Below, piece by piece: positions 34,255 to 41,946 of a DNA stretch of 41,946 nt. The first letter of the stretch is position 1. Every line of letters begins with the position of its first letter. Location of the stretch: the NCBI GenBank assembly GCA_028287115.1, contig JAQBQF010000294.1:1-41946 (forward strand), in the 5' to 3' direction. The translations under genes were made by a program, and so were the position numbers. The notes under the pieces were generated by a model. That model saw only the letters and a program-made list of their open reading frames with translations, did not search any database and was not told the DNA's origin. The DNA comes from Myxococcales bacterium. Its GTDB lineage: Bacteria > Myxococcota_A > Polyangia > Haliangiales > Haliangiaceae.

Positions 34255-35269
34255 TCATGTTGCACAGCGTCGCGCCGGCATCGGGGCAGCAAAGATCGAT
34301 GCCGCTCGCGCCGCCGACCTGATTCGTGTGGAAACACACGTGCGCGCCCTTCGACGGGTAGTAGTACGCCCAGAAGAAGCACATCTCGGCGTTCGCGGAC
34401 TCGCCGAACTTCACCGTGTTGGCGGTCGTGTTGTTGTACTGGCAGGTGAAGTCGAACCCGCCACCTGCCGGCAGCGTGAACTCCGGCTTGTGCGTCGCGG
34501 TCTCCGGCTCGCTCCACACGAACGGGCTCGGGTTGTAGACCGACGTCATCGCGCCGGTCTTCGACGGTGCGGTGTTGACTTGAACTTGCGTACCGAGCTT
34601 GTGCGTGTGGCCGGTGATCGCGAAGAACTTGGCCGCGCTGAGATCGACGGGCGCATACGTTCCGCCGGGCTGGAAGAACTCGTGCACGGTCGTCATCGCG
34701 TTCGGCGGCAGCATGACGTCGGGGGAGCCGATGAACAGGATGTTCGCTTCGTCGTGGATCGTCGCTTCGTCGGCGGCGTAGAACTGGGTCGTCGCCTGCG
34801 CGGTGATCGCGGCGTCCGTGCTGTTGATGTAGTGCATCTCGATCCGGATCATCTGCGTCGCCGCGAGCGTGTACGCGACGCCGTCGGGCAGCGTCAGGAG
34901 GTCGTCGGCTTTCTGCGTGATCATCATCGGCGCGACCATGCCCGACGGGTTGAGGGCGCCCGTGAACGGCTGGCAATCGAACGGCGTCGTCATCTCGGTC
35001 GTGTCCATGTCGTCGCGATACACGATCACGTGGTGCGAGCCGGGTCCGAGGATGTTGTGCATCTGATGGACCTTGATCGCCGCGGTATTCGAGAGGCGAA
35101 GCACGACGCATTGGGTGTTCTCGACACCGGGCTGCACCGTCACCGGGCCCCAATGGAGCTCGTACTTGTCGCCGGAGATCGGCGGTGCATCGGGAGGTCC
35201 AGGGTCAACTGGATTCGAAGTACCGCACCCGAGCAGACTCATGGACAGTGCAAACAACAGATGACGCAT
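34247..35269 (-). CDS. Lipoprotein of the copper type II monooxygenase (PHM/DBM-like) family
   Basis: A 340-residue lipoprotein (SMSLLGCGTS). The sequence shows the two-domain pattern of peptidylglycine alpha-hydroxylating and dopamine beta-monooxygenases with every copper ligand at the expected place: His79-His80 (GSHHVIV) and His146 (IEMHYIN) for the first copper, His221-x-His223 (GHTHKLG) and Met296 (NAEMCFFW) for the second. Family members use ascorbate or another reductant and O2 to hydroxylate C-H bonds. The substrate and reductant here are unknown. Several paired cysteines suggest disulfides, in keeping with a location outside the cytoplasm. GGGAGG lies six bases before the ATG. No copper-handling gene is adjacent. 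Confidence 0.82.
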   Translation of the reverse strand: MRHLLFALSMSLLGCGTSNPVDPGPPDAPPISGDKYELHWGPVTVQPGVENTQCVVLRLSNTAAIKVHQMHNILGPGSHHVIVYRDDMDTTEMTTPFDCQPFTGALNPSGMVAPMMITQKADDLLTLPDGVAYTLAATQMIRIEMHYINSTDAAITAQATTQFYAADEATIHDEANILFIGSPDVMLPPNAMTTVHEFFQPGGTYAPVDLSAAKFFAITGHTHKLGTQVQVNTAPSKTGAMTSVYNPSPFVWSEPETATHKPEFTLPAGGGFDFTCQYNNTTANTVKFGESANAEMCFFWAYYYPSKGAHVCFHTNQVGGASGIDLCCPDAGATLCNMIK

Positions 35270-35357
35270 CGGACCTCCCTCTTAGTCGCGGCGGAATGTA
35301 CCGGTCTGTGCCGCTATTGAACAGAGGTCGTTTTATTCGCGCACCGCGTCAAACGGT

Positions 35358-36341
35358 TTACGGCGTAATGCGCGTGACCTTGTAGCCGCGATGCTCGAGT
35401 AGATCGAGCACGCTCCGCTCGCCGATGAGGTGCATTGCCCCGACCGCGATGAACCCACCGCCGGCGCCGTGGAGCTTCTCGATCGGCTCGATCCACGAGG
35501 CGTTGCGGTTGTAGAGGAGCTCGTTCATCTGCTGCTCGTACTCCTGGGTCGAGCGGCCGTGTTTCGTGAACTCGACGCGCTCCTCATCGCTCAGCGCCTC
35601 GATCTTGGTGGCGTCGCCTGCGATGTAGGCGGCCAGCATGTCTTGCGAGTGCTTCTCGGCACCGTCGATGTCGTCGAGCATGTCCTTGAGTGCGCGCGCG
35701 TCCATCCACTTCTCGAGAATCGCGGCTTCCTTGGCCGCCGGCTCGAGGAACACGATCTGCTTGTGCTCGTTCATCGCATGAGCGGCGAGCACACCGTCCA
35801 TGGCCGGCGTCTCCGGGAGCCCCCGCATCGACAGGATCGTCGCCGGGACCATCGCCTTCATGTGATCGAGCCGATCGGCGACAGGGGGCGTGAGTGCGCG
35901 TTCGAGCTTCTTCCAGTATTCGTCGCCGAGGTCCTTGTGGACCGTTCCACCGTCGTGGCGTTCGGCCATGTCCTTCGCGAGCCCGGGGTCGGAGAGATCC
36001 GTCTCCATCGCGAACGCTTTGGCCTCGTCGAGCCTGGTCCACACGATCGCGGGCAGGCGCGCCTCTGCATCGACGCCGAGGTGCATCGTGCCGAGGATAT
36101 ACGTCGTCTTGCCGTCCTTCTCGATCGACCAGAACAGCGGATGCGCCAGCGGGTCTTTCTTGGGCGCTGTCTTCTGCCATGGGTCTTGTGCCGCCGGGTT
36201 CGGCGGCGCGACAGCGGGAGCCGGAGTGCCAGACGGCGTGACATCCGAGACAGGTGTCGGGGGTGCGGCTGGCTCGGACTTCTTGCAGGCCACCCCCGCA
36301 GACAACACCGCGACGAGCACGGTGGCGTGGCGCAACTTCAT
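35358..36341 (-). CDS. TraB/GumN-family lipoprotein
   Basis: A 327-residue lipoprotein (VLVAVLSAGVAC) with a Pro-rich linker (about 20-60) followed by the TraB/GumN (haem-binding-uptake Tiki-like) fold: FWSIEKDGKTTYILGTMHLG at its start and FIAVGAMHLIGERSVLDLLEHRGYKV at its end, both typical. The GTMHLG and GAMHL histidines probably bind a divalent metal; related Tiki proteins are metalloproteases, which makes a peptidase role possible. On the reverse strand TAAAGC lies six bases before the ATG, so the message may be leaderless. It diverges from a small secreted protein gene. Confidence 0.9.
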   Translation of the reverse strand: MKLRHATVLVAVLSAGVACKKSEPAAPPTPVSDVTPSGTPAPAVAPPNPAAQDPWQKTAPKKDPLAHPLFWSIEKDGKTTYILGTMHLGVDAEARLPAIVWTRLDEAKAFAMETDLSDPGLAKDMAERHDGGTVHKDLGDEYWKKLERALTPPVADRLDHMKAMVPATILSMRGLPETPAMDGVLAAHAMNEHKQIVFLEPAAKEAAILEKWMDARALKDMLDDIDGAEKHSQDMLAAYIAGDATKIEALSDEERVEFTKHGRSTQEYEQQMNELLYNRNASWIEPIEKLHGAGGGFIAVGAMHLIGERSVLDLLEHRGYKVTRITP

Positions 36342-36347
36342 GCGGCA

Positions 36348-36353
36348 GCTTTA
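36348..36353 (-). promoter_or_regulatory. -10-like hexamer of the TraB/GumN gene (leaderless spacing)
   Basis: TAAAGC on the reverse strand ends six bases before the ATG at 36341; no Shine-Dalgarno sequence is seen. Confidence 0.35.
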
Positions 36354-36435
36354 GCACGCCAATGGTACGCGCGCTCACAGACCACCGACCGCGCGAAGCG
36401 GACAATGGCTCGCGGTGGGCGAAGGCAATCGATCG

Positions 36436-36897
36436 ATGAGGGTGCGCGGTGGGCTCGCCTTGCTGCTCGTCGCAGCCGTCTCGCCGCGATCACACGCGGA
36501 CGATTCGATCACCGTCGACAAGCGCTGGCCGGGACTCCCCGCGTTTCAAGCGCTCTCGCTCGAAGATCAGATCACCGATCACCTGACGGAGCTCGGCAAC
36601 TTGGTTGGCTCGCACGTGGACGTGCTGAGCCACGACATGATCGGCTTGCACGTCAACGGTCGAGCTAACCGCGCACGCCTGCGTCTCGGTGGTGGCAATG
36701 ACCGCTATCTGACGTTCCGGCTCGATAGCGACTGGCTGTTCGCCGAGGGCAAGGCCCGCGTCAACGCGCACGTCGAGCTCGGCCTCCACGGCCACATGCT
36801 CGATCTACAGCTGCCCGCGATGGACGTGATCCCCGACTCGTATCACGGCCAGCAGCTGGTCCAGGTCAACGTGCCGCTGCTCGAGCGTCACTTCTAA
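36436..36897 (+). CDS. Small secreted hypothetical protein
   Basis: A 153-residue protein with a signal peptide (MRVRGGLALLLVAAVSPRSHA, then DDS). The mature part looks like a compact alpha/beta or beta-barrel domain (FQALSLEDQITDHLTELGNLVG; YLTFRLDSDWLFAEGKARVNAHVELGLHGHMLDLQLP) with no cysteines and no family I recognise. The ATG at 36436 has GAAGG about ten bases upstream and begins the signal peptide; an in-frame GTG lies seven codons earlier. Function unknown. Confidence 0.75.
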   Translation: MRVRGGLALLLVAAVSPRSHADDSITVDKRWPGLPAFQALSLEDQITDHLTELGNLVGSHVDVLSHDMIGLHVNGRANRARLRLGGGNDRYLTFRLDSDWLFAEGKARVNAHVELGLHGHMLDLQLPAMDVIPDSYHGQQLVQVNVPLLERHF

Positions 36898-36906
36898 CGC
36901 CTGCCG

Positions 36907-36937
36907 AAAACCAAAACGCCGCGCGAGGTGCGCGGCG
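36907..36937 (-). terminator. Rho-independent terminator of the YXWGXW gene
   Basis: Read on the reverse strand, an 8-bp stem (CGCCGCGC at 36917-36924 with GCGCGGCG at 36930-36937) is followed by TTTTGGTTTT (36916-36907). It lies about 28 bases past the stop of the reverse-strand gene. The forward-strand gene ending at 36897 could use the same stem but has no T run. Confidence 0.75.
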
Positions 36938-36964
36938 CTTGGCGGTCTTCAACGAAGCGGTTGG

Positions 36965-38380
36965 CTATTGCCAGCCGCCTGCGACGTAGACCCAGACGTT
37001 GCCGCGCTGTTCCCAGCGGCCCTCGACCCACCTGGCACCCGCGCGCTCGCGCTCCCAGTGGCCCGGGATCCACTCGTAGGCGTTGTTGCGCCACTCGTGA
37101 TGACCGCGCGCCCAGATGAATCCGCCGCGCGGGCTCACGTTCTCTGCCTGCGGCGGTGGTGGAGGCGAGGTCGGCCCTGCGCTCGACGGCGGTGGCGGTG
37201 GTGGTGGCGGATCGTTGCGATCGCCGCGATGGTCACGAACCGGCGGGCCCGACGGTGGTGGCGGCGGAGGCGGCGGTTGCGGCGCCCGATAGTTCGGATT
37301 TGGCACCCAACCACTATTGTTCCAAATCCAGTGATCTCCTCGTTGGGCCCACGAACCGGGTTCGAAGAGTTGGTCCGGTCGCCCCGTCGTGTACGCGCCA
37401 GGCTCCCACACATAGCGACCGAAGTCCCATTTCCAACGTCCCGCGCGCCACGCCGCGTACGGGCCGGGCGGTGGCGGAATTGTCTCCGGCTGTGCTGCCG
37501 GCGGCGGTTGATCGAGCGGCGGCCATGCCGGCGGCGCGCCCCAGCTACCTTCGGTCCAGACCCACTGGCCGTTCCTCTGCTCCCAGCGGCCCTCGTTCCA
37601 GCGCATGTTCGCGCGCTCGCGCTCCCAGTGACCGTCGAGCCACGACCATTCGCCGTTGCGCCAGTCCCAGCGACCGCGCACATAGACGAAGCCACGGCGT
37701 TGTTCGCCCGGTCGCTCTTCGCGAGGGGAGGGCGGAGGCGCCGTCGGATAGCGCGGCGCATCGTCCCACGAACCATCGACGAGCACGTACGCGCCGTCGC
37801 GCAGCTCCCAGCGCGCTTCGCGCCAGCGCTTGCCGGCGCGCTCGCGCTCCATATGTCCGTTGACCCATTCCCAGTTGCCGTTACGCCAGTCCCAGCGCCC
37901 CTTCACCCAGACGAAGCCCGAGCGGTTGTCCCACTTCTCTTCGCGTGGCGTCGGCGGTGCTTGGCGCGGGCGCGAGTCGTAATCCATCCAGTCGCCGTCG
38001 ACGTAGACCCACTTGTCGCCTTGCCGATCCCACCGGGCTTCGCGCCACTTCTTGTTCGCGCGTTCGCGCTCCCAGTGGCCGTTGACCCAGTCCCACTTTC
38101 GGTGCTTCCAATCCCAGTGGCCGGTCACCCAGACAAAGCCGGCGCGATTTCCTGCGCGCTCGTCACGCGGAGCCGGTGGCGCCTCGCGAGGACCTTCATC
38201 GTGGTCGTGGTCGCGGTCGCGGTCGTGGTCACGGTCGTGATCACGATCGCGGTCACGGTCATCACCACCGCGCCGGTGATCGCGCTCTCGCGGCTCTGCG
38301 GAAGCGATCGTTGGAACGGTCAGCAGGGTTGCACCCGCGAGACCCGTCGTTACAAGCCATCGAAATAGATGAGAACGCAT
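36965..38380 (-). CDS. Secreted YXWGXW-repeat protein, Pro- and Asp/Arg/His-rich
   Basis: A 471-residue exported protein (signal MRSHLFRWLVTTGLAGATLLTVPTIASA). After the leader comes a charged tract of alternating Asp with Arg or His (RDRDHDRDHD style). The rest consists of five aromatic repeat units (for example GFVWVTGHWDW ... WDWVNGHWERERA ... KWVYVDGDW), matching the BcpO/YXWGXW repeat family of envelope proteins. A Pro-rich linker separates the last unit. The repeats probably stack as beta structure; function is unknown. The ATG at 38380 has an excellent site (AGGAGGAACG); the longer reading from 38410 is rejected. A reverse-strand terminator follows. Confidence 0.88.
   Translation of the reverse strand: MRSHLFRWLVTTGLAGATLLTVPTIASAEPRERDHRRGGDDRDRDRDHDRDHDRDRDHDHDEGPREAPPAPRDERAGNRAGFVWVTGHWDWKHRKWDWVNGHWERERANKKWREARWDRQGDKWVYVDGDWMDYDSRPRQAPPTPREEKWDNRSGFVWVKGRWDWRNGNWEWVNGHMERERAGKRWREARWELRDGAYVLVDGSWDDAPRYPTAPPPSPREERPGEQRRGFVYVRGRWDWRNGEWSWLDGHWERERANMRWNEGRWEQRNGQWVWTEGSWGAPPAWPPLDQPPPAAQPETIPPPPGPYAAWRAGRWKWDFGRYVWEPGAYTTGRPDQLFEPGSWAQRGDHWIWNNSGWVPNPNYRAPQPPPPPPPPSGPPVRDHRGDRNDPPPPPPPPSSAGPTSPPPPPQAENVSPRGGFIWARGHHEWRNNAYEWIPGHWERERAGARWVEGRWEQRGNVWVYVAGGWQ
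38199..38262 (-). repeat. Hexanucleotide tandem repeat within the YXWGXW gene
   Basis: About ten imperfect copies of a 6-base unit (GGTCGT/GGTCGC/GGTCAC and variants) encode alternating Asp with Arg or His. Because the unit is a multiple of three, gain or loss of copies would keep the frame. Confidence 0.75.
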
Positions 38381-38464
38381 CGTTCCTCCTGGACCAAACG
38401 TGGGACGCAATTTACCCCGGTTTATTCATCAGGATCACCCGGTTGGCGTGGGGAACTTCTGCCC

Positions 38465-39121
38465 GTGTTACGAGAGGTTGTGTGGCGTGCCCTCGTGATC
38501 ATCACCGGCCTCGCGCACGCGGCATGTGGCACGCCGGAGGCGCATGATCTCCATCGGCTCTCGCGGGTCGAGATCGAAGCATCGCGTGCGCTCACCGAGC
38601 GCTTCGCGATCGCGATGACCGTGCGATGTGGGTTCATCGCCGGCATGCCGTTTGACTGTGCGGCGACCGGAGGTGGCGCGAGGCTGCCGATCTCGGTCAA
38701 GCGCGCGCGACCGGGCTGGGATTTCTGGATCGAAGGTCGCGTGGTCGACACCCGTCCGGTCGTCGCGCATATCGACGGGCTGCTGGCGGACCTCGGAGTC
38801 TCCCAGATCGTGACCTGCGGCCCCGCGCTCCTACGCGCGCGAGCCGACGAGCGAATCGCGTGCAAGCTGTCGGGAGGCGGCGCGGCATTCGTCGACCTGA
38901 CCGCCGACGGTACGACGTCTTACGAGCTTGCTCTCGATGCCGCGACGGCGGCCGTGCGAGGCGAGCCGATCACCCCCGATCGCGAGCACGAGCTTTCCCG
39001 AACGTCCGGAGCCCTCGAGCAGCTCGCCGGCGATGACGAGCCCGACGGCGAACCGGAAGTCACCGATGGCGGCGCACAGCCAGATCCCTTCACGCATACG
39101 CATAGTATGGTCGCGCCATGA
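38465..39121 (+). CDS. Lipoprotein, hypothetical
   Basis: A 218-residue protein starting at GTG (MLREVVWRALVIITGLAHAAC, lipid on Cys near 21). The body (about 30-150) seems to consist of two related alpha/beta units: each has a Cys-containing strand (VRCGFIAGMPFDCAATGGGARLPI; VTCGPALLRARADERIACKLSGGGAAFV), with Cys pairs spaced alike, which suggests an internal duplication with one disulfide per unit. The C-terminus is acidic. No named family is recognised. GAACTT lies six bases before the GTG. The stop overlaps the 5'-nucleotidase start (ATGA), so the two are coupled and may act together outside the cytoplasm. Confidence 0.7.
   Translation: MLREVVWRALVIITGLAHAACGTPEAHDLHRLSRVEIEASRALTERFAIAMTVRCGFIAGMPFDCAATGGGARLPISVKRARPGWDFWIEGRVVDTRPVVAHIDGLLADLGVSQIVTCGPALLRARADERIACKLSGGGAAFVDLTADGTTSYELALDAATAAVRGEPITPDREHELSRTSGALEQLAGDDEPDGEPEVTDGGAQPDPFTHTHSMVAP
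39106..39111 (+). promoter_or_regulatory. -10-like hexamer of the 5'-nucleotidase gene (leaderless spacing)
   Basis: TATGGT ends six bases before the ATG at 39118, inside the end of the upstream gene. TAGTAT overlaps just ahead. It may be an internal promoter in addition to translational coupling. Confidence 0.35.
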
Positions 39122-40827
39122 AATCGGCCGTGGTGCTCGCCGCGTTTGCGATCGCTTGCTCGCACCCGCCGGAGCGCGCGCATCCCACCGCCGTCGTGTC
39201 GGCGCCAAGCCGCGAGCGCACGCTGACGATCATCGGTACCAACGATCTCCACGGCGCCATGGATCGGCTGCCGCTACTCGCGGGCTTCGTCGATAACATT
39301 CGTGCTGCGCGCGCGGCCGACGGCGGCGGCATGTTGCTGGTCGACGCCGGCGATCTGTTTCAGGGCACGCTCGAATCGAACGCCGCCGAGGGCGCCGATG
39401 TCGTGCTTGCCTATAACGCGATGGGATATGCCGCATCCGCGCTCGGCAACCACGAGCTCGACTACGGACCGGTAGGGCCCGCGGTCACGGCAAAGACCGC
39501 GGATGACGATCCGCGCGGCGCCCTCAAAGCGCGGATGCACGAAGCGAAGTTTCCATTCCTGGTCTCGAACATCGTCGATGACAAGACCGGCTCTGCGACT
39601 CTGTGGCCTGCCTCCGTGATCGTCCAGGTCGCCGGCATCGCGGTCGGCATCGTCGGTGCCAGCACGCAAGACACGCCAACCACGACGATGCCCGCGAACT
39701 TCGTCGGACTGCGGATGACGCCCGATGCGCAAGCGATCGCGAGAGAGGCCAAGGCCCTGCGCGATCGCGGCGCACAGGTGATCGTCGTCGCCGCTCACAT
39801 GGGCAGCTCGTGCACCGACCTCGATCATCCGAACGACACGTCGTCGTGCGATCGCGGCGAGGAGCTGTTCAAGGTGCTCGACGAGCTGCCGAAGGGACTT
39901 GTCGACGTGTTCGTCGCGGGCCACACGCACGCGGCGATCGCACACCGGATCGACGGCGTCGCCGTGATCGAGTCGTACTCGTCGGGGCGCGCGTTCGGTC
40001 GCGTCGATCTGCGCATCACCGATGCCCATGTCACCGCAATGACGATTCACAAGCCGCAGCTGATCTGCCCGCTCGATAAAGATCGCAATCCGGTCGCGCT
40101 TGCCGATTGTCATCCCGATAGCTACGAAGGCAAGCCCGTCGTCGCCGACGCGGCCGTTCAGAAGATCATCGACGACGCCCTCGCGCGATCCGAAACGCGC
40201 CGGCATGAAAAGCTCGGCGTCGTGTTATCGAGCACGATCACCAAGGCGTACGGCACTGAATCGGCGGAGGGGAACCTTCTCACCGACTTGATGCGGCAAG
40301 CGCGGCCCGAGGCGGACATCGCCCTGACCAACGGCGGCGGCTTGCGCCAGGATCTGCCGGGAGGAGAGCTGACCTACGGGCAACTGTTCGCAGCGATGCC
40401 GTTCGATAATCGGTTCGCGCTCGTCGAGGCATCCGGCAAACAGATCCGCCGCCTCGTCACCAAGAATCTGCAGCGCGGCGGCGGCATCTTTTCGTGGTCG
40501 GGTATCGCAGCGAAGGCTCGCTGCAAAGCGGATCGGCTCGAGGTCGAAATCAAGGTCGGCGGCAAGCCGCTCGAAGACGACAAGCAATACAGGGTCGTCA
40601 CCAGCGACTTCCTCGCCTCCGGCGGCGACGGCGTGCTCGGCAAGCTGCCCGACGGCGCGATCAAGCTGACCGACACGATCATTCGAGAGGCGATCGCCGA
40701 CGTCCTCCGCAAGACCAAGGGCACGATCGATCCCGCCAAGCTGTTCGGACCCAAGACGAAACGTCTCGACTACGAGGGCAAGCGGCCCGTCGAGTGCGGC
40801 GGTAAACCAGCACCGGAGCCCGACTGA
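39118..40827 (+). CDS. 5'-nucleotidase/UDP-sugar hydrolase-type lipoprotein
   Basis: A 569-residue lipoprotein (MKSAVVLAAFAIACSH) expected in the periplasm or at the outer membrane. The N-terminal metallophosphatase domain (about 35-300) has GTNDLHG, DAGDLFQG, ALGNHELDYG and GHTHA, giving the Asp/His/Asn ligands of a two-metal site. The C-terminal 5_nucleotid_C domain (about 350-530, TESAEGNLLTDLMRQ; TNGGGLRQDL; PFDNRFALVEASGKQ) binds the substrate. The likely reaction is release of phosphate from nucleotides, for nutrient scavenging. A His/Cys-rich insert (SSCTDLDHPNDTSSCD) in the first domain is unusual. It is followed after one base by the DAHP synthase gene. Confidence 0.93.
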   Translation: MKSAVVLAAFAIACSHPPERAHPTAVVSAPSRERTLTIIGTNDLHGAMDRLPLLAGFVDNIRAARAADGGGMLLVDAGDLFQGTLESNAAEGADVVLAYNAMGYAASALGNHELDYGPVGPAVTAKTADDDPRGALKARMHEAKFPFLVSNIVDDKTGSATLWPASVIVQVAGIAVGIVGASTQDTPTTTMPANFVGLRMTPDAQAIAREAKALRDRGAQVIVVAAHMGSSCTDLDHPNDTSSCDRGEELFKVLDELPKGLVDVFVAGHTHAAIAHRIDGVAVIESYSSGRAFGRVDLRITDAHVTAMTIHKPQLICPLDKDRNPVALADCHPDSYEGKPVVADAAVQKIIDDALARSETRRHEKLGVVLSSTITKAYGTESAEGNLLTDLMRQARPEADIALTNGGGLRQDLPGGELTYGQLFAAMPFDNRFALVEASGKQIRRLVTKNLQRGGGIFSWSGIAAKARCKADRLEVEIKVGGKPLEDDKQYRVVTSDFLASGGDGVLGKLPDGAIKLTDTIIREAIADVLRKTKGTIDPAKLFGPKTKRLDYEGKRPVECGGKPAPEPD

Positions 40828-40828
40828 G

Positions 40829-41946
40829 ATGACGAACCGCGACTCGCAACCCGCGATCGGATGGACGCCCACGAGCTGGCAAGATCGTCCCGCCGCGCAA
40901 CAGGTCGCATACAGCGACGTCGCTGCGCTCGAGCGCGTGCTCGAGGAGATGCGAACGCTGCCGCCGCTCGTGACCTCGTGGGAGGTCGAAGCGCTGCGCA
41001 ATGACCTGGCGCGTGCCGCGCGTGGCGAGGCGTTTCTCTTGCAGGGCGGCGACTGCGCCGAGAGCTTCGATGATTGTCGATCCGAGCCGATCGCGGCGAA
41101 GCTCAAGATCCTGCTGCAGATGAGCCTCGTGCTCGTCCATGGCACGCGCAAGCCGGTGATCCGGATCGGCCGGATCGCGGGCCAGTACGCCAAGCCGCGC
41201 TCCGCCGATAACGAGACCCGCGGCGCCGTCACGCTCCCCGCGTATCGCGGCGACATCATCAACCGCGATGCTTTCACCGCGGCGGATCGCGAGCCCGATC
41301 CCGTGCTGATGTTGCGGGCGTACGAGCGCGCCGCGCTGACGCTCAACTTCATCCGAGCCCTGACCGATGGCGGTTTCGCCGACTTGCACCACCCCGAATA
41401 CTGGGACGTGTCGTTCGCGAAGGGCACGCCGAACGCCGAGCAGTACGAGAAGATCGTCGAGTCGATCCGCGAGTCTCTCGATTTTGTCAGCGCGATCACC
41501 GGCGTCGAGAACGAAGTGCTCCGTCGCGTCGATATCTATACGAGCCACGAAGCGCTCGCGTTGCCGTACGAACAAGCGCAGACGCGGCGGGTCCCGCGTC
41601 GCAGCGGTCACTACAACCTGTCGACACACTTCCCGTGGATCGGGATGCGAACCGCGCAGCTCGAGGGTGCGCACGTCGAGTTCTTCCGCGGCATTCGCAA
41701 TCCGATCGGCATCAAGGTCGGCCCGGCGATGACGATCGAGTGGCTGCTCGGCCTGCTCGATGTCCTCGATCCGAGCAGCGAGCCGGGTCGGATCACGCTG
41801 ATCCACCGGATGGGCGCGGACAAAGTTCAGACCAAGTTGCCGCCGCTCGTCGAAGCGGTGCGCACGGCGGGACGCTCCGTGTTGTGGGTGTGCGATCCGA
41901 TGCACGGCAACACCGAGACCCTGCCGCAGGGAATCAAGACGCGCCG
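40829..41946 (+). CDS. 3-deoxy-D-arabino-heptulosonate 7-phosphate synthase, class II (partial)
   Basis: First enzyme of the shikimate pathway, joining phosphoenolpyruvate and erythrose 4-phosphate. The 372 visible codons run off the window edge; the family is usually about 440-460 residues, so roughly the last 80 are missing. Class II hallmarks are clear: LLQGGDCAESFDDC (metal-binding Cys), RIGRIAGQYAKPRS, YRGDIIN, HHPEYWD, TSHEALALPYEQA and GIKVGPAM. The ATG at 40829 begins one base after the 5'-nucleotidase stop, so it seems co-transcribed with it, though no pathway link is obvious. Confidence 0.96.
   Translation, partial: MTNRDSQPAIGWTPTSWQDRPAAQQVAYSDVAALERVLEEMRTLPPLVTSWEVEALRNDLARAARGEAFLLQGGDCAESFDDCRSEPIAAKLKILLQMSLVLVHGTRKPVIRIGRIAGQYAKPRSADNETRGAVTLPAYRGDIINRDAFTAADREPDPVLMLRAYERAALTLNFIRALTDGGFADLHHPEYWDVSFAKGTPNAEQYEKIVESIRESLDFVSAITGVENEVLRRVDIYTSHEALALPYEQAQTRRVPRRSGHYNLSTHFPWIGMRTAQLEGAHVEFFRGIRNPIGIKVGPAMTIEWLLGLLDVLDPSSEPGRITLIHRMGADKVQTKLPPLVEAVRTAGRSVLWVCDPMHGNTETLPQGIKTR

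Noticed and set aside
36968..38368. 466-codon forward ORF opposite the YXWGXW gene
   Set aside because: The reverse frame has a signal peptide, ribosome site, repeat motifs and a terminator; the forward frame mirrors the repeats only.

Overview
The window looks like chromosomal DNA of a myxobacterium (Myxococcota). The base composition is high-GC with strong G/C bias at third codon positions. One secreted protein ends in a MYXO-CTERM-type sorting tail, one Ser/Thr kinase has the HRDVTPSN catalytic loop common in myxobacteria, and there are many lipoproteins of unknown role. I see no rRNA, tRNA, insertion sequence, phage gene or CRISPR array. This placement is inferred from sequence style, not from a database search.

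Layout. 1-12 kb is mostly single genes: the end of an Ala/Pro-rich gene with a terminator, an HtrA/DegP-type protease, a lysozyme-like/golvesin-like MYXO-CTERM protein, a membrane-anchored PD-(D/E)XK-like protein, a zinc-ribbon protein, Fe-type superoxide dismutase (reverse), an MBL-fold hydrolase, an EVE-domain protein with a histone-H1-like tail, a TPR-like protein, a PHP phosphoesterase (reverse), a DUF1707/LiaF-like protein, a transmembrane Ser/Thr kinase, and a long AlaX-type tRNA editing protein (reverse). 12-22 kb is one reverse-strand operon of seven tightly coupled genes of the Bat/MoxR type: MoxR ATPase, DUF58, a BatD/DUF4381-like lipoprotein, BatA, BatB, a Gln-rich BatC-like lipoprotein and a BatD-BatE fusion. 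MoxR-VWA systems are generally thought to act in chaperone-like assembly or stress tolerance at the envelope; here both von Willebrand A proteins keep their MIDAS motifs.

22-28 kb holds a MATE exporter behind a structured leader with a possible 30-codon ORF, a lipoprotein, an OmpA/MotB-family protein whose mRNA leader can form two competing helices, a CPA2 cation/proton antiporter with a previously unlisted 52-codon zinc-ribbon gene directly upstream, and a possible small secreted protein. 28-42 kb holds a 1082-residue protein with a C-terminal kinase domain, a PhoD-like phosphatase, a basic/acidic two-part protein, a carboxylesterase, a lipoprotein with a complete PHM/DBM-type copper ligand set, a TraB/GumN lipoprotein, a small secreted protein, a YXWGXW-repeat protein, and the cluster lipoprotein - 5'-nucleotidase - class II DAHP synthase (the last truncated by the window edge).

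The most interesting observations are: (i) many genes without a Shine-Dalgarno sequence carry a -10-like TANNNT (or xANNNT) hexamer exactly 6 bases before the start codon, which suggests widespread leaderless transcription; (ii) the copper-monooxygenase-like lipoprotein; (iii) the two leaders with mutually exclusive RNA helices; (iv) the BatD-BatE gene fusion; and (v) H1-like basic tails on two unrelated proteins.
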